From: Bacteroidales bacterium
GTDB taxonomy: Bacteria; Bacteroidota; Bacteroidia; Bacteroidales; Marinilabiliaceae
Direction: 5' to 3'
Length of the DNA: 33,508 bases
Assembly: GCA_022768325.1 (NCBI GenBank)
Contig: JALEMI010000129.1
Location: 1-33,508, forward strand
Position 1 is the stretch's first letter. Every line of letters begins with the position of its first letter. The translations under genes and the position numbers were made by a program. Shown one piece after another: positions 1-8,418 of this stretch. The notes under the pieces were generated by a model. The model saw nothing but the letters and a program-made list of their open reading frames with translations. It did no database searches and was not told the origin of the DNA.

Positions 1-540
1 GGGGCGCGACCTCAAGTCCAGTATCAGCTCGGCGTGGCGGGGCTTGTTTCAATCCACGCGCCCACGAGGGGCGCGACAGTATATATGTTGAAAAATCAAT
101 CAGGCAAAATGTTTCAATCCACGCGCCCACGAGGGGCGCGACTGCAGACGGCACATTAACATACAATGTGGAGGGGTTTCAATCCACGCGCCCACGAGGG
201 GCGCGACATTCTCGTCCAAAAAATAATTATTGTCCATTGGTGGTTTCAATCCACGCGCCCACGAGGGGCGCGACTTACTCCCTCGGGTGTAAGGATGGCA
301 AACTTGACGTTTCAATCCACGCGCCCACGAGGGGCGCGACGTCGCTAATTCTCGGGGATAAAATCGACATGGTTGTTTCAATCCACGCGCCCACGAGGGG
401 CGCGACCACCCAGGGCGGGGCGTTTACCGCTCAGCATATAAGTTTCAATCCACGCGCCCACGAGGGGCGCGACTCCGAGATGATGGGATTCCCGATAGAA
501 TGGCTTGTGTTTCAATCCACGCGCCCACGAGGGGCGCGAC
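1..540 (-). CRISPR. Type I-C CRISPR array, left end outside the window
   Basis: Eight full 32-nt repeats lie at 46-77, 111-142, 176-207, 243-274, 309-340, 375-406, 442-473 and 509-540, and the last 10 nt of another lie at 1-10. They read as identical. Spacers are 33-35 nt and all different: 11-45, 78-110, 143-175, 208-242, 275-308, 341-374, 407-441 and 474-508. On the minus strand the repeat starts GTCGCGCCCC and ends GTGGATTGAAAC, the familiar type I-C form. It contains a 7-bp stem (CGCGCCC/GGGCGCG) with a 5-nt loop. The ATTGAAAC end gives the crRNA 5' handle, so transcription runs leftward, in the same direction as the cas genes. The leader-proximal, newest repeat is therefore 509-540. Total array length is unknown because the window cuts it. 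Confidence 0.98.
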
Positions 541-791
541 AATACATGCGGGCTGGTGGGCGGGCAAGGGGTTTGGAAGGGAGGTTGTGCGAAAGTCCGA
601 AGGATGGGAGGGAGGCCAACGTTATGGCTTGGGAGATTCGCATAATGAGGTGATAATCAGAGGGTGCGAAGGAATGGGGGTGTGATGAACAGCGGAGGGT
701 TCGCTGGAGGAGTGGGAGAGATGTTTTGTGGTGTTGTTTTGGAGAAGTATGACTACGAAAAAGGTTGTTTTTACGCGATTGGGGGTGGGCG
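541..791 (-). promoter_or_regulatory. CRISPR leader region
   Basis: This 251-nt stretch lies between the cas2 stop and the first repeat, where the leader of a type I-C array should be. On the transcribed (minus) strand it is pyrimidine-rich with many C runs, unlike the genes around it. No credible ORF is seen. A weak -7-like element, TAACGTTG (minus strand, 624 to 617), would start a transcript about 70 nt before the first repeat, but there is no matching TTTG upstream. Role as leader is inferred from position and array polarity. Confidence 0.75.
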
Positions 792-1082
792 TTAGATGAT
801 TAGGTCGCCGTCGAGGTTGAAGGCGGTTTGACGTCCGATGTGCTCGATCTTGCGGGACCAGTTGTTGCCGAGGGAGTAGAAGCGGATGCTGTCGGCTTGG
901 TGGTCGATGATCTTGGCGAGGGCGTCTTTGAGCATGACGAAGTGGCGTTCGTCGATGAGGCATTCGAAGACGGAGTTTTGGACGCGCTGACCGTAGTTTT
1001 GGCACTGCTTGGCAACCAGACGGAGACGTTTGGCACCAGCTGGTGTTGCCGTTTCGACGTCGTAAGTCACTAATACGTACAT
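792..1082 (-). CDS. cas2: CRISPR-associated endonuclease Cas2
   Basis: A 96-residue protein with the normal Cas2 length and a ferredoxin-like fold start, MYVLVTYDV, in which D8 is the conserved metal-binding aspartate. Cas2 forms the dimer at the centre of the Cas1-Cas2 spacer integrase. It is the last gene of the cas operon, 72 nt after cas1 and just before the leader, the usual type I-C order. The motif near residues 28-40 (NYGQRVQNSVFEC) is typical of the family. The protein appears intact. Confidence 0.96.
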   Translation of the reverse strand: MYVLVTYDVETATPAGAKRLRLVAKQCQNYGQRVQNSVFECLIDERHFVMLKDALAKIIDHQADSIRFYSLGNNWSRKIEHIGRQTAFNLDGDLII

Positions 1083-1154
1083 GTTTATGATGTGGATAGT
1101 GGCCCACGGCGACGTGGTCGGCTTGTGGGCAAAGTTAGTAATTCATGTGGACTT

Positions 1155-2171
1155 CTAACAGCAGAAGGCTGGGTAGTCGTCGAGGTCGCCGCGGAGGTGA
1201 CGGGCCAAGAGCATGGCCTGGGCGTAGGGGATGAGTCCCATGGGGATCTTCTCGCCCAAGAAGGGGTGTGTCATCTCGTCATGTTTTCGCTCTTGCCACG
1301 CCTTGATGAAGGCTTTGCGTGTGCTGTCGGTCATGGTGACGCATCCGTCTTGGCTTAGGAAACCGCGGGGATCGACCTGCCGGCGGTTGATGAGCGAGAG
1401 GACGAACCTGTCGGCCATGTAGGCGCGAAGCTCCTCCATCATGTCGAGGGCGAGAGAGCGGCGTCCGGGACGTAGGGTGTGGAGGAAGCCGACGCAGGGG
1501 TCGAGACCGACCGTCTCAAGGGCGGCGGCGACATCGGAACCGAGGAGCGTGTAGGCGAAGGAGAGCATGGCGTTGACTGGGTCTTTGGGAGGTCGGCGGC
1601 TACGGCTGTCGAAGCGGAAGCTCTCGCGTTGTTGGACAATGAGGCGACCGAAGACTCGGAAATAGTCGTTGGCGGCGTCGCCCTCGTGTCCACGTAGCTC
1701 GGCGGCATCGGAAGCTGTTAGGACGTGCTTTTTGCTGTTGGTGTTGGCGACGGTGGCGGCAGTGACGGCCTCGTCGGGGCCATAGTCTCGGAGGTAGCGC
1801 ATGAGGACGGCTCGGCCGTTTCGAATCTTGGCGGCGATCATGATCTTGGCCAGATGGAGCGCAGCGGCGGGGTCGTCGGCCACTCGATATTGCACCCGGC
1901 GGAGCAAGACGTTGCCACGCGTCGGGCCAGAGATGGAAGCAATGTATTGGCCAGATGGAGAAAGAAAAGTCAACGCGACGGAATTGTCGACACAGAGCTT
2001 CATGAGACCAGGGGATGCGCCCATGTAGCCGAACGTGACGATGGCCTCGAGATTGAGAATCGGGACGCGAAGCCTCTCCTCTTGGTCGATGCTGACGACC
2101 ACGTTCTGGCCGTCCTTGGAGAGGTATGCCTGTGGCGTCGTGACGTATAGAGTATTAAGCATCTTCCGCAT
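1155..2171 (-). CDS. cas1: CRISPR-associated integrase Cas1 (type I-C)
   Basis: A 338-residue Cas1, the catalytic subunit that inserts new spacers at the leader end of the array. The three metal-binding sites expected of the family are visible: E163 in RGHEGDAAN, H231 in GFLHTLRPGRRSL, and D243/E246 in ALDMMEELR. The gene overlaps the end of cas4 by 17 nt from the first ATG, or by 8 nt if translation starts at M4 (MLNTLYV), which is equally plausible. This tight overlap suggests translational coupling with cas4. Length is normal and no frameshift is seen. Confidence 0.97.
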   Translation of the reverse strand: MRKMLNTLYVTTPQAYLSKDGQNVVVSIDQEERLRVPILNLEAIVTFGYMGASPGLMKLCVDNSVALTFLSPSGQYIASISGPTRGNVLLRRVQYRVADDPAAALHLAKIMIAAKIRNGRAVLMRYLRDYGPDEAVTAATVANTNSKKHVLTASDAAELRGHEGDAANDYFRVFGRLIVQQRESFRFDSRSRRPPKDPVNAMLSFAYTLLGSDVAAALETVGLDPCVGFLHTLRPGRRSLALDMMEELRAYMADRFVLSLINRRQVDPRGFLSQDGCVTMTDSTRKAFIKAWQERKHDEMTHPFLGEKIPMGLIPYAQAMLLARHLRGDLDDYPAFCC

Positions 2172-2823
2172 AGAGATTCTTTTTGAGGTAATCGGTTGCC
2201 GAGAGTTGGCTGGCGGCCTTGCGCATACAGAGATCGGCGAGCGAACAACGTCCGCATCTTGCGCCTTTTTGTGGCGGCGGGGTCTTGCCTTGCGCCATAA
2301 GGCTCCACATCTCGCCAGCGAGTCGGGCGGTAGTGTTTCGCAAATCGTCGGTCATGTCGACATATGTGCGCGCACGTGTCTCCCAATAGAAGATGGCGGC
2401 ACGAGGGATGACGATGTCGTTCATCTCCTCGAGGGCCATGCACTGGGCGCATAGCTGCACCTCGTCCGTCTCGTCATACTTGGCGTGTCCGCGCTTGTAT
2501 TCGACAGGCATGACGGTCCACCAACCATCGCGCTCGGGCAACTGAACGGAGGAGGGAGCGCCCTCATCGGCACGGCGACACTCGACGGCGTCGCTTAAAC
2601 CCGAGAGACGCAGGCGTCGGGAGACGAGAGGGACACGCCTGAGGGTCAGAACCCCACCATTGAGCTGACGGACAGTATTGTCGTCGACCCGCTGATGGAG
2701 AATCTGGCCCTCGGCGGTCAGGACGTTGTCGGCCCACAGCTGCTCGACGTGGATGAGCGCCCACTGTCGCGGGCAGAACATGAAGTGCTGAATTCCAGAT
2801 AGATGGAGTAGATCTTCGTCCAT
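2155..2823 (-). CDS. cas4: CRISPR-associated exonuclease Cas4
   Basis: A 222-residue RecB-family nuclease that in type I-C trims pre-spacers and selects their PAM together with Cas1-Cas2. The four iron-sulfur cysteines are C17 (FCPRQWAL) and C190, C193 and C199 (CGRCSLADLC). The nuclease core shows D78 (GLSDAVE) and E108-x-K110 (PVEYKRG), with Q123 as the likely QhxxY-type glutamine. Spacing is 27 nt from cas7 and it overlaps cas1. All key residues are present, so it is probably active. Confidence 0.96.
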   Translation of the reverse strand: MDEDLLHLSGIQHFMFCPRQWALIHVEQLWADNVLTAEGQILHQRVDDNTVRQLNGGVLTLRRVPLVSRRLRLSGLSDAVECRRADEGAPSSVQLPERDGWWTVMPVEYKRGHAKYDETDEVQLCAQCMALEEMNDIVIPRAAIFYWETRARTYVDMTDDLRNTTARLAGEMWSLMAQGKTPPPQKGARCGRCSLADLCMRKAASQLSATDYLKKNLYAEDA

Positions 2824-2850
2824 CGGAGTGGGCTTTTCAACGATTGCTTA

Positions 2851-3690
2851 TTAGATAAGTTCCTCGACAGAGACGCCGGCGGGAGCTTGGCCGACACTCA
2901 CCTCGTAGTCGGCAAAAGAGCGTGCGGGCTTGGAGGCATCCTTGCGGCGGATGTTGACGAGATCGAAGAGGCGGCCAGCGGGAGCATTGCCGAGCTCACT
3001 GTCGTGGCGGAAGACGATGAGACGTTGGGCCGTCATGAGACCGCGGGCGGCGGAGTGGTCTTGATCGAACATGTTTTTGAGTGCCTCGAAGAAGAGGTCG
3101 AGATCGTCTTGCGAGAAGCCCGTCTGCTTGGCCAAGTTGGCGGAGACGAAGCCGTGGCAGACGTAGAGACCGTAGGGGATGGTGCTCTTGCGACCCATGG
3201 TCCGCTCCTTATCCTTATCGCTCTCCTTGGTCACAGCCATGCGTGTGATGGAGTGCTCTGTCGTCACAATGGGATCGACCGAGCGAGAGAAGGTGAACTG
3301 GATGGGACCGCGAACCTGACCGGCGTTCTTGCCCGTCGTCATGACCGCGCCGAAAGTGCGGATGTCATAGTATTGGGCGCACATGACGCGCCTTGCTGCA
3401 TCGACCTTATCGTTTGCCGCCTTGACCTCAGGAGTGTCGTGGGCGCTATCGATCAGAGTGTTGAGGACAGCCTTCTCCTTGACGAAAATGTCGAGGCCTG
3501 CGGCGTAGTTCTTGGCGGCGGCCACGTAGTTGCGGACCTTGCGCTTGAGGCAAACGTCGGTCACGATGCCCTGACCAGTCTCTGCATCGATGCGGGGCAT
3601 ATTGCCCGCATCGGGATCTCCATTGGGGTTGCCGTCTTGAACGTCGAAGATGTAGACGAAATCTATCCTGTTGTTAATTTCTTGTGCCAT
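2851..3690 (-). CDS. cas7: Type I-C Cascade backbone protein Cas7 (Csd2)
   Basis: A 279-residue protein of the Cas7/Csd2 family. Copies of it line the crRNA spacer and form the backbone of the type I-C surveillance complex. The N terminus FVYIFDVQDGNPNGDPDAGNMPR is the hallmark of this family (FD...NPNGDP). A central block with TFGAVM...GQVRGPIQFTFSRSVDP and SITRMAV is also typical. It sits between cas8c and cas4 with 27-nt gaps on both sides. Intact and of normal length. Confidence 0.97.
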   Translation of the reverse strand: MAQEINNRIDFVYIFDVQDGNPNGDPDAGNMPRIDAETGQGIVTDVCLKRKVRNYVAAAKNYAAGLDIFVKEKAVLNTLIDSAHDTPEVKAANDKVDAARRVMCAQYYDIRTFGAVMTTGKNAGQVRGPIQFTFSRSVDPIVTTEHSITRMAVTKESDKDKERTMGRKSTIPYGLYVCHGFVSANLAKQTGFSQDDLDLFFEALKNMFDQDHSAARGLMTAQRLIVFRHDSELGNAPAGRLFDLVNIRRKDASKPARSFADYEVSVGQAPAGVSVEELI

Positions 3691-3717
3691 AACGATATGT
3701 GGTTTTATTATTATCGA

Positions 3718-4071
3718 TTATTCAGCCTGCTCGGCTTCATTTTGATTAAGCTTCATGTTGTCAGCCTTCTGGTGATAGTAGCCGAGGAAGAAGCGTCCCT
3801 GATCCTCGGTATCGAGGTGGACGGGGAAGCCTTCTGGCGGGAGGAGATTGATAATCTCCGTCTTGGCCTTCTCACCCCATCCGCCCTTAGCTGAGTGGTG
3901 GACCGAGAGATTGAGGAGATTTGGGAAGACGTAGACGGGCGTCGACGAAGCGGAGCTAAGGTAACGCTCGGCGATATTTGTCGACTTGTTCGCGGAGTAT
4001 TGGATGCTCTCCAAGACGGCGAAGAGACGGCCACAGAGGTAGGCCGGGTTTACATTCTCTTTGTCAAGCAT
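3718..4071 (-). CDS. cas11c: Probable internally translated small subunit Cas11c
   Basis: In type I-C systems the small subunit Cas11c is made from an in-frame start inside cas8c (established for other type I-C loci). Here an ATG at 4071-4069 begins a 117-residue product starting MLDKENVNPAYLCGRLFAVL, right at the conserved block where the internal product is expected to start, and of the expected size. The bases just before it (about 4072-4095) are unusually A/T-rich for this gene, including AAAGATCAAGAAT, which resembles the A-rich leaders that favour initiation in Bacteroidota. No separate cas11 gene exists in the operon. The start is inferred from sequence only. Confidence 0.6.
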   Translation of the reverse strand: MLDKENVNPAYLCGRLFAVLESIQYSANKSTNIAERYLSSASSTPVYVFPNLLNLSVHHSAKGGWGEKAKTEIINLLPPEGFPVHLDTEDQGRFFLGYYHQKADNMKLNQNEAEQAE

Positions 4072-5499
4072 ATTCTTGATCTTTAATTGGTTATCATTCA
4101 GACGATTGAGGAACGCCTTAAGAATTGCGGCGCGTGTCGCTGAGACGCGTTTGAAGCCTTCCAGATCCGCATCGGCCCTGATGCGCCCGATGCAATTGAG
4201 CAGAAGCTGGCGAGGGTATTGACCTCCGGAGAGAATACTCTTCATGATGGCCTCGGACAAGTTAGGCGTAGCGTCTTTCACCTTGCCGCCGAGCGTCACC
4301 GCGCTGAGCATGGAGTAGAGGCCGGCGAAGGGGAACTTGGCGTTATTGACGATCTGCATATCCTCGAAGTGGCGCAAAATATTGGCGGCGAACTCCTTAA
4401 CGGAAGCCTCTTGCCAATAGACCACCGCAATGCGCGCGGCATTGGGAGCGAGGCCGAGGAAGTAGAAAACATCTTCGGACATGGTGGCTTGAATGCCCGA
4501 GACGACGGACTTCAGCGCATCTATGACCTTATAAATCTGCGCATTGGGATCGTCAACCTTTTCACCCTCGCCGAAAAGGGCCCTCAGCGCGTCTTCGGTG
4601 GCGTTGGCGGCTTGCGAATCGTTTGCTCCCCAGAAAAGGAACGTACGGTTGCCGATGAAAGTCTTGTTTTTAGAATCCTTCCCAAGAAGGGTATTGAGAG
4701 CCGTGGAGTATTTGAAAGCGGCCTCCTCGGAGATAGGCGCATTGCCGCACTGCGACTTGCCGTAGGAATCGTAGCCGCTATTTACCTGAAACGAAACAAG
4801 CTTTGCGACTGCTTGGCTTCCGACAATGGGCGTAGCTTTTTCAATAATACGCTGGGGAATGGTCTTATGACCGGTCACGAGACAGATTGAGGATCCCTCT
4901 TCGTGGGGACGGACCTCATCGTGCTCCCCCAGTCCAAAATTTTGCTCCGCAACAATAGTCTTTTCGCCGTCGACCAAGAACGACACATTGGCTGTCTTAA
5001 TCATCTTACAGAACGCGTCCCAAAGGGGATCGGTCCGCATGGCCTCGACGATCTCGGACGTCGACTTCTTCAGAAAGAGCCTTAGAGGCGTAAGAGAATC
5101 GGGGAGGGAATTGACATCCGCTACCCTCTCGACCTCGTCGACAAAAGCCCTATGGCACAAGGCGCATTTGGAAATCTTCTTGAGATCGGCCTCGGAGGGC
5201 GACTCGACAAAACTCTCCTCGCAGAGGCCAAGAGCGTAGGAACAATTGTCCCACAGCGTGTTAGGCTTCACGGCACTGGTGCGCGATACACTCATGGGGA
5301 CGACAAACTTCTTGTAACTCTTCTTGGTCCGCTTCTTATCCCCTTCTCCTGTGTTTTGCACGAGGCAATCCTCGAGCCGAACGAAATCGCCATCTCGATT
5401 GATGACGATGATGAAATGCAGCTCCCTAATCTCCTTGCCAGCTGGCGCGAGATCGGCTTTGCAGCGGTCGTAGTATGAACATAACGCATTGAGAATCAT
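3718..5499 (-). CDS. cas8c: Type I-C large subunit Cas8c (Csd1)
   Basis: A 593-residue Cas8c/Csd1, the large Cascade subunit that reads the PAM and helps recruit Cas3. The N terminus MILNALCSYYDR is characteristic, as are FFLGYYHQ near the C terminus and GRLFAVLE around residue 490. A CxxC pair (C112, C115) lies in the N-terminal half. The gene overlaps cas5c by 4 nt (ATGA), so the two are probably translationally coupled. Its last part probably also encodes Cas11c from an internal start (see 3718-4071). Identification rests on family features and operon position. Confidence 0.95.
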   Translation of the reverse strand: MILNALCSYYDRCKADLAPAGKEIRELHFIIVINRDGDFVRLEDCLVQNTGEGDKKRTKKSYKKFVVPMSVSRTSAVKPNTLWDNCSYALGLCEESFVESPSEADLKKISKCALCHRAFVDEVERVADVNSLPDSLTPLRLFLKKSTSEIVEAMRTDPLWDAFCKMIKTANVSFLVDGEKTIVAEQNFGLGEHDEVRPHEEGSSICLVTGHKTIPQRIIEKATPIVGSQAVAKLVSFQVNSGYDSYGKSQCGNAPISEEAAFKYSTALNTLLGKDSKNKTFIGNRTFLFWGANDSQAANATEDALRALFGEGEKVDDPNAQIYKVIDALKSVVSGIQATMSEDVFYFLGLAPNAARIAVVYWQEASVKEFAANILRHFEDMQIVNNAKFPFAGLYSMLSAVTLGGKVKDATPNLSEAIMKSILSGGQYPRQLLLNCIGRIRADADLEGFKRVSATRAAILKAFLNRLNDNQLKIKNMLDKENVNPAYLCGRLFAVLESIQYSANKSTNIAERYLSSASSTPVYVFPNLLNLSVHHSAKGGWGEKAKTEIINLLPPEGFPVHLDTEDQGRFFLGYYHQKADNMKLNQNEAEQAE

Positions 5500-6164
5500 C
5501 GTAGCACCTCCTCACTATCTTTTTCTGGCACGTTTACGACACCTTGGCACATCGTGGCACGGTAAAACATCGCCTCATTATTATTCTCAAAATCGATATC
5601 GTAGAGCATGAAGCCGAGATCCTTATCGACGGGGATGGGAGGCTTTCGCTCGTCGGAAGGCGTCACGAGACGGAAATCGCACGAACACTCGCGCGTCCCG
5701 AGGTATGGCTGATTGAAGCACTGCCCCTTGGCGGCTCGGCGTTCGAACATCTCGTAATACTTGATGGGGTTCTCGTCAGCCCCCGGTTCATGCTTTTGCG
5801 GTCCTTTCCTCTTGTCGACGGGGATGTAGACCAGCTTCGCAGTGATGCGGTAGTGGACATCGCGCAACATGAGCGCATTCTTTTGCTGGCGTTTCTCCTC
5901 AATGAAAATGCCGGCGGAACGCGGGGAAGCAGTGGCCCCGACCTCATTTCGCCTGACACTCATCCACTTTATGGGGTTGAGGACCTCGATCTTCGTCACT
6001 TGCCAACGTATGGCGAACTTCCAGAGAATGGCCTCGAAAATGGCACGCGCGGCCGAAGGCGTTATAATGTCATAACTGACGCGCTCAACCTTAAACTCGG
6101 GGCGAGTGAAGCAGGCCATGGGTCCCCACACCTCGAGCGTAAATTCTTTGTCTGTATATTCCAT
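5496..6164 (-). CDS. cas5: Type I-C crRNA-processing protein Cas5c (Cas5d)
   Basis: A 222-residue Cas5c. In type I-C this protein cuts pre-crRNA in the repeat and caps the 5' handle, replacing Cas6, and no cas6 is present here. FTRPEFKVERVSYDIITPSAAR near the N terminus and QCFNQPYLGTREC are typical. At the places where the Bacillus halodurans enzyme has Y46, K116 and H117, this protein seems to have L47, K135 and Y136 (EAILWKF; NPIKYYEMF). The alignment was made by eye from memory. Start overlaps nothing; the 3' end overlaps cas8c by 4 nt. Confidence 0.95.
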   Translation of the reverse strand: MEYTDKEFTLEVWGPMACFTRPEFKVERVSYDIITPSAARAIFEAILWKFAIRWQVTKIEVLNPIKWMSVRRNEVGATASPRSAGIFIEEKRQQKNALMLRDVHYRITAKLVYIPVDKRKGPQKHEPGADENPIKYYEMFERRAAKGQCFNQPYLGTRECSCDFRLVTPSDERKPPIPVDKDLGFMLYDIDFENNNEAMFYRATMCQGVVNVPEKDSEEVLR

Positions 6165-6183
6165 TATATATCAATAAATTATA

Positions 6184-8418
6184 TTAAACCATCATCAACT
6201 CCTCGAGAGCGACATTGGTTGTCAGAAGACCCGTCTGGGCGTCGTATTGGTTCGGGGAGGTGAGACAATAGAGGCCATCGCAGAGCTGCTCCACCACCCT
6301 CTCCTTCAGCAGACCATCTAAAAGATGGCGACCGACGCTGACGGCATAGGGTCGGAGCTTGCGCATGAGCCATCGGCTTGGCCCCTCGCGACGGAGTTGC
6401 TCGATGAGCGCCTCGCCATTGAGATAGGGGACGAGAATATCGACACCATCGTCGTCGATGAGGCGGAACTTCTTGGCCGCCGTGGCGAACTGGACATCGG
6501 GGATATTCTTGACCTCGGCTTCGACGGCCTCCATGTCGAAACTATGGTCACGGGAGAAACGGGCGTAGAGTTGTCCGAAGAACTCCGTCATGGCGGCTTG
6601 GGTCATGACATCGGCCTCGGAGCCGAGGACGGCCCTCATGCCCTTGAGAGCATTTACGGCATCGAGGAGAGCCCCCCGCGGGACTTTGGGTTTTGGGAGG
6701 GAGAATACCGTCACGACGCCCTTCTCTTGGCGCAGTCCCTCGCGATTGCATCGGCCGGCAGCTTGGAGAATGGAATCGAGACCGGCAACCTGTCGGAAGA
6801 CGGCGGGGAAATCGAGATCGACCCCCGCCTCGATGAGTTGTGTCGAAATGACGCGGACCTTCTTGTGCGGTTGCTCCGTCAGGAGACGTCGGATCTGAGC
6901 GAGAGTTGCCTGGATATGTTCTCCGCACATCATTCGTGAGAGGTGGAACGTGGCGGCATCGGGATCGACAGCCACACGTCGGAACACCTCGAGAGCGACC
7001 TCGCGGGTGTTGACCACGCATAGGATCCTGTCGTTGGCGAGCAGACGTGAGGCCAGCTCGTCATAGTCCCACGGCCTCTCGTAGTCGAAGACAATCTGCG
7101 TACGCCTTGGGAGTGCGAGCCCATCGGGATCGGGGGAGATCTCGCGCATATCGTCGAGGCCATTGAGCTTCACCCTCTGGCACTCCTTCTTCAGGCGTTG
7201 GAGCGAATTGCCGCCCAAGATGGGTTGGCTCGCCGTCATGAGGAGGAAGCTCACGCCGAAGAGCCTCTGATAGCTCTTGAGCGCGTTGACGATGGGCTGG
7301 AGGAAGGACAGCGGGAGAGCCTGGGCCTCGTCGAGAATGACAACGGAACGAGCGATGTTGTGGAGCTTGCGGCACTTGGAGGGCTTATTGGCATAGAGCG
7401 ACTCGAGGAGTTGGACATTGGTCGTCACCACGATCGGGGCATCCCAATTCTCGGAAGCGAGGCGGGCCTTGGACTTGAGGGAATCGATGGCATCGTCGGC
7501 CTCGTCGTCGGCGGAGGCGGCACTATGATGCTCGAGGACATTCTCGTCGCCGAAAATGGAGCGCAAGACGGCGGCCGTCTGCGACACAATGGAAGTGAAG
7601 GGGATTGCGATTATGACGCGGCTGAGGCCGTGGGCGATAGCGTGTTCGAGAGCCCAAGAGAGAGATGCGAGCGTCTTGCCTCCGCCCGTGGGGACCGTGA
7701 GGCTGAAGAAACCTTGCGGCAGAGGGGCGGCATCGCGGCAAGCCTCGAGGATAGTGGCGCGGAAAGCGTTGACGGGCGTAGGCTTGGCATGGGCGGCGAG
7801 GGCATCCATATGCTGGCGGAGCTTGTCGGCGAGAGAGGCGAGAGATTGGCCTCCGCCACGGAGAGAGAACGAGTCTGGCGACATGAAACGCTCCGTATCG
7901 AGGAAATCGGCATCGACAAGGCATGAGAAAAGCATGCGGACGAGGTGGTTGAAATCGTCGGGGCGCAAGCCCTTGGGGAGGGAAGCGGGCGAGAGATGGA
8001 CATCGACATTAGGATCGACATCGGCGGGGAGAGGTAGCGCCATGGAATTGTGGAAATCGCCAGGGTCTTGAAGACCGGCGTGGTGTCCGGCGATGGGTTG
8101 GCTGATGAGGATGTAGAGAGGCGGCTGGATGTTGGACTTTGCGAGAAGCGCGCCGACGTAGGCATGTCGGCGTGAGATGGCGTCGTAGTCCTTTCGCGTC
8201 GTATCGAATCCGGAGACATTGCGGATGTAGTCTTGAAACTGGTGTTTTTCTTTCCCCTTATCGTGGAGGAGACCCAGCGCCCTACCCCACTCCGCCATGT
8301 TGAAAGACGCGGCGAAAAGCTCGGCGAGGTTGGCCACTCCCTGTTGGTGTTCGTCGTTTGGTTGGAATTGCCATGTCATGTCGGGCAATTGTCGCAGGTG
8401 TGATATGATTTCGTCCAT
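6184..8418 (-). CDS. cas3: CRISPR-associated nuclease-helicase Cas3
   Basis: A 744-residue Cas3, which Cascade recruits to unwind and degrade the target. An N-terminal HD nuclease domain shows H52-D53 (LLHDKGK), H85 (RRHAYVG) and H112-H113 (GHHAG). The SF2 helicase follows with Walker A TGGGKT at 244-249, a DEAQ box at 363-366 (usually DEAH) and motif III as MTASQP near 394-399. The C-terminal domain is full length. It is first in the cas operon, 19 nt ahead of cas5c. All catalytic features are present, so it is likely active. Confidence 0.97.
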   Translation of the reverse strand: MDEIISHLRQLPDMTWQFQPNDEHQQGVANLAELFAASFNMAEWGRALGLLHDKGKEKHQFQDYIRNVSGFDTTRKDYDAISRRHAYVGALLAKSNIQPPLYILISQPIAGHHAGLQDPGDFHNSMALPLPADVDPNVDVHLSPASLPKGLRPDDFNHLVRMLFSCLVDADFLDTERFMSPDSFSLRGGGQSLASLADKLRQHMDALAAHAKPTPVNAFRATILEACRDAAPLPQGFFSLTVPTGGGKTLASLSWALEHAIAHGLSRVIIAIPFTSIVSQTAAVLRSIFGDENVLEHHSAASADDEADDAIDSLKSKARLASENWDAPIVVTTNVQLLESLYANKPSKCRKLHNIARSVVILDEAQALPLSFLQPIVNALKSYQRLFGVSFLLMTASQPILGGNSLQRLKKECQRVKLNGLDDMREISPDPDGLALPRRTQIVFDYERPWDYDELASRLLANDRILCVVNTREVALEVFRRVAVDPDAATFHLSRMMCGEHIQATLAQIRRLLTEQPHKKVRVISTQLIEAGVDLDFPAVFRQVAGLDSILQAAGRCNREGLRQEKGVVTVFSLPKPKVPRGALLDAVNALKGMRAVLGSEADVMTQAAMTEFFGQLYARFSRDHSFDMEAVEAEVKNIPDVQFATAAKKFRLIDDDGVDILVPYLNGEALIEQLRREGPSRWLMRKLRPYAVSVGRHLLDGLLKERVVEQLCDGLYCLTSPNQYDAQTGLLTTNVALEELMMV

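Noticed and set aside
100-685. Open frames of 60-161 codons across the CRISPR array on both strands
   Set aside because: They arise because the 32-nt repeat has no stop in several frames; the repeated peptide (such as FQSTRPRGAR) is translated repeat sequence, not a protein.
2887-3894. 335-codon plus-strand frame opposite cas7 and cas8c
   Set aside because: It covers the antisense of two clear cas genes and ends in unrelated sequence; the translation has no domain. G+C-rich genes often leave long antisense frames.
6363-6366. DEAQ in place of DEAH in Cas3 as a sign of inactivity (codon region around 7325)
   Set aside because: The variation is at the last position of the box only; the catalytic aspartate and glutamate are present, and the HD residues and Walker A are intact.
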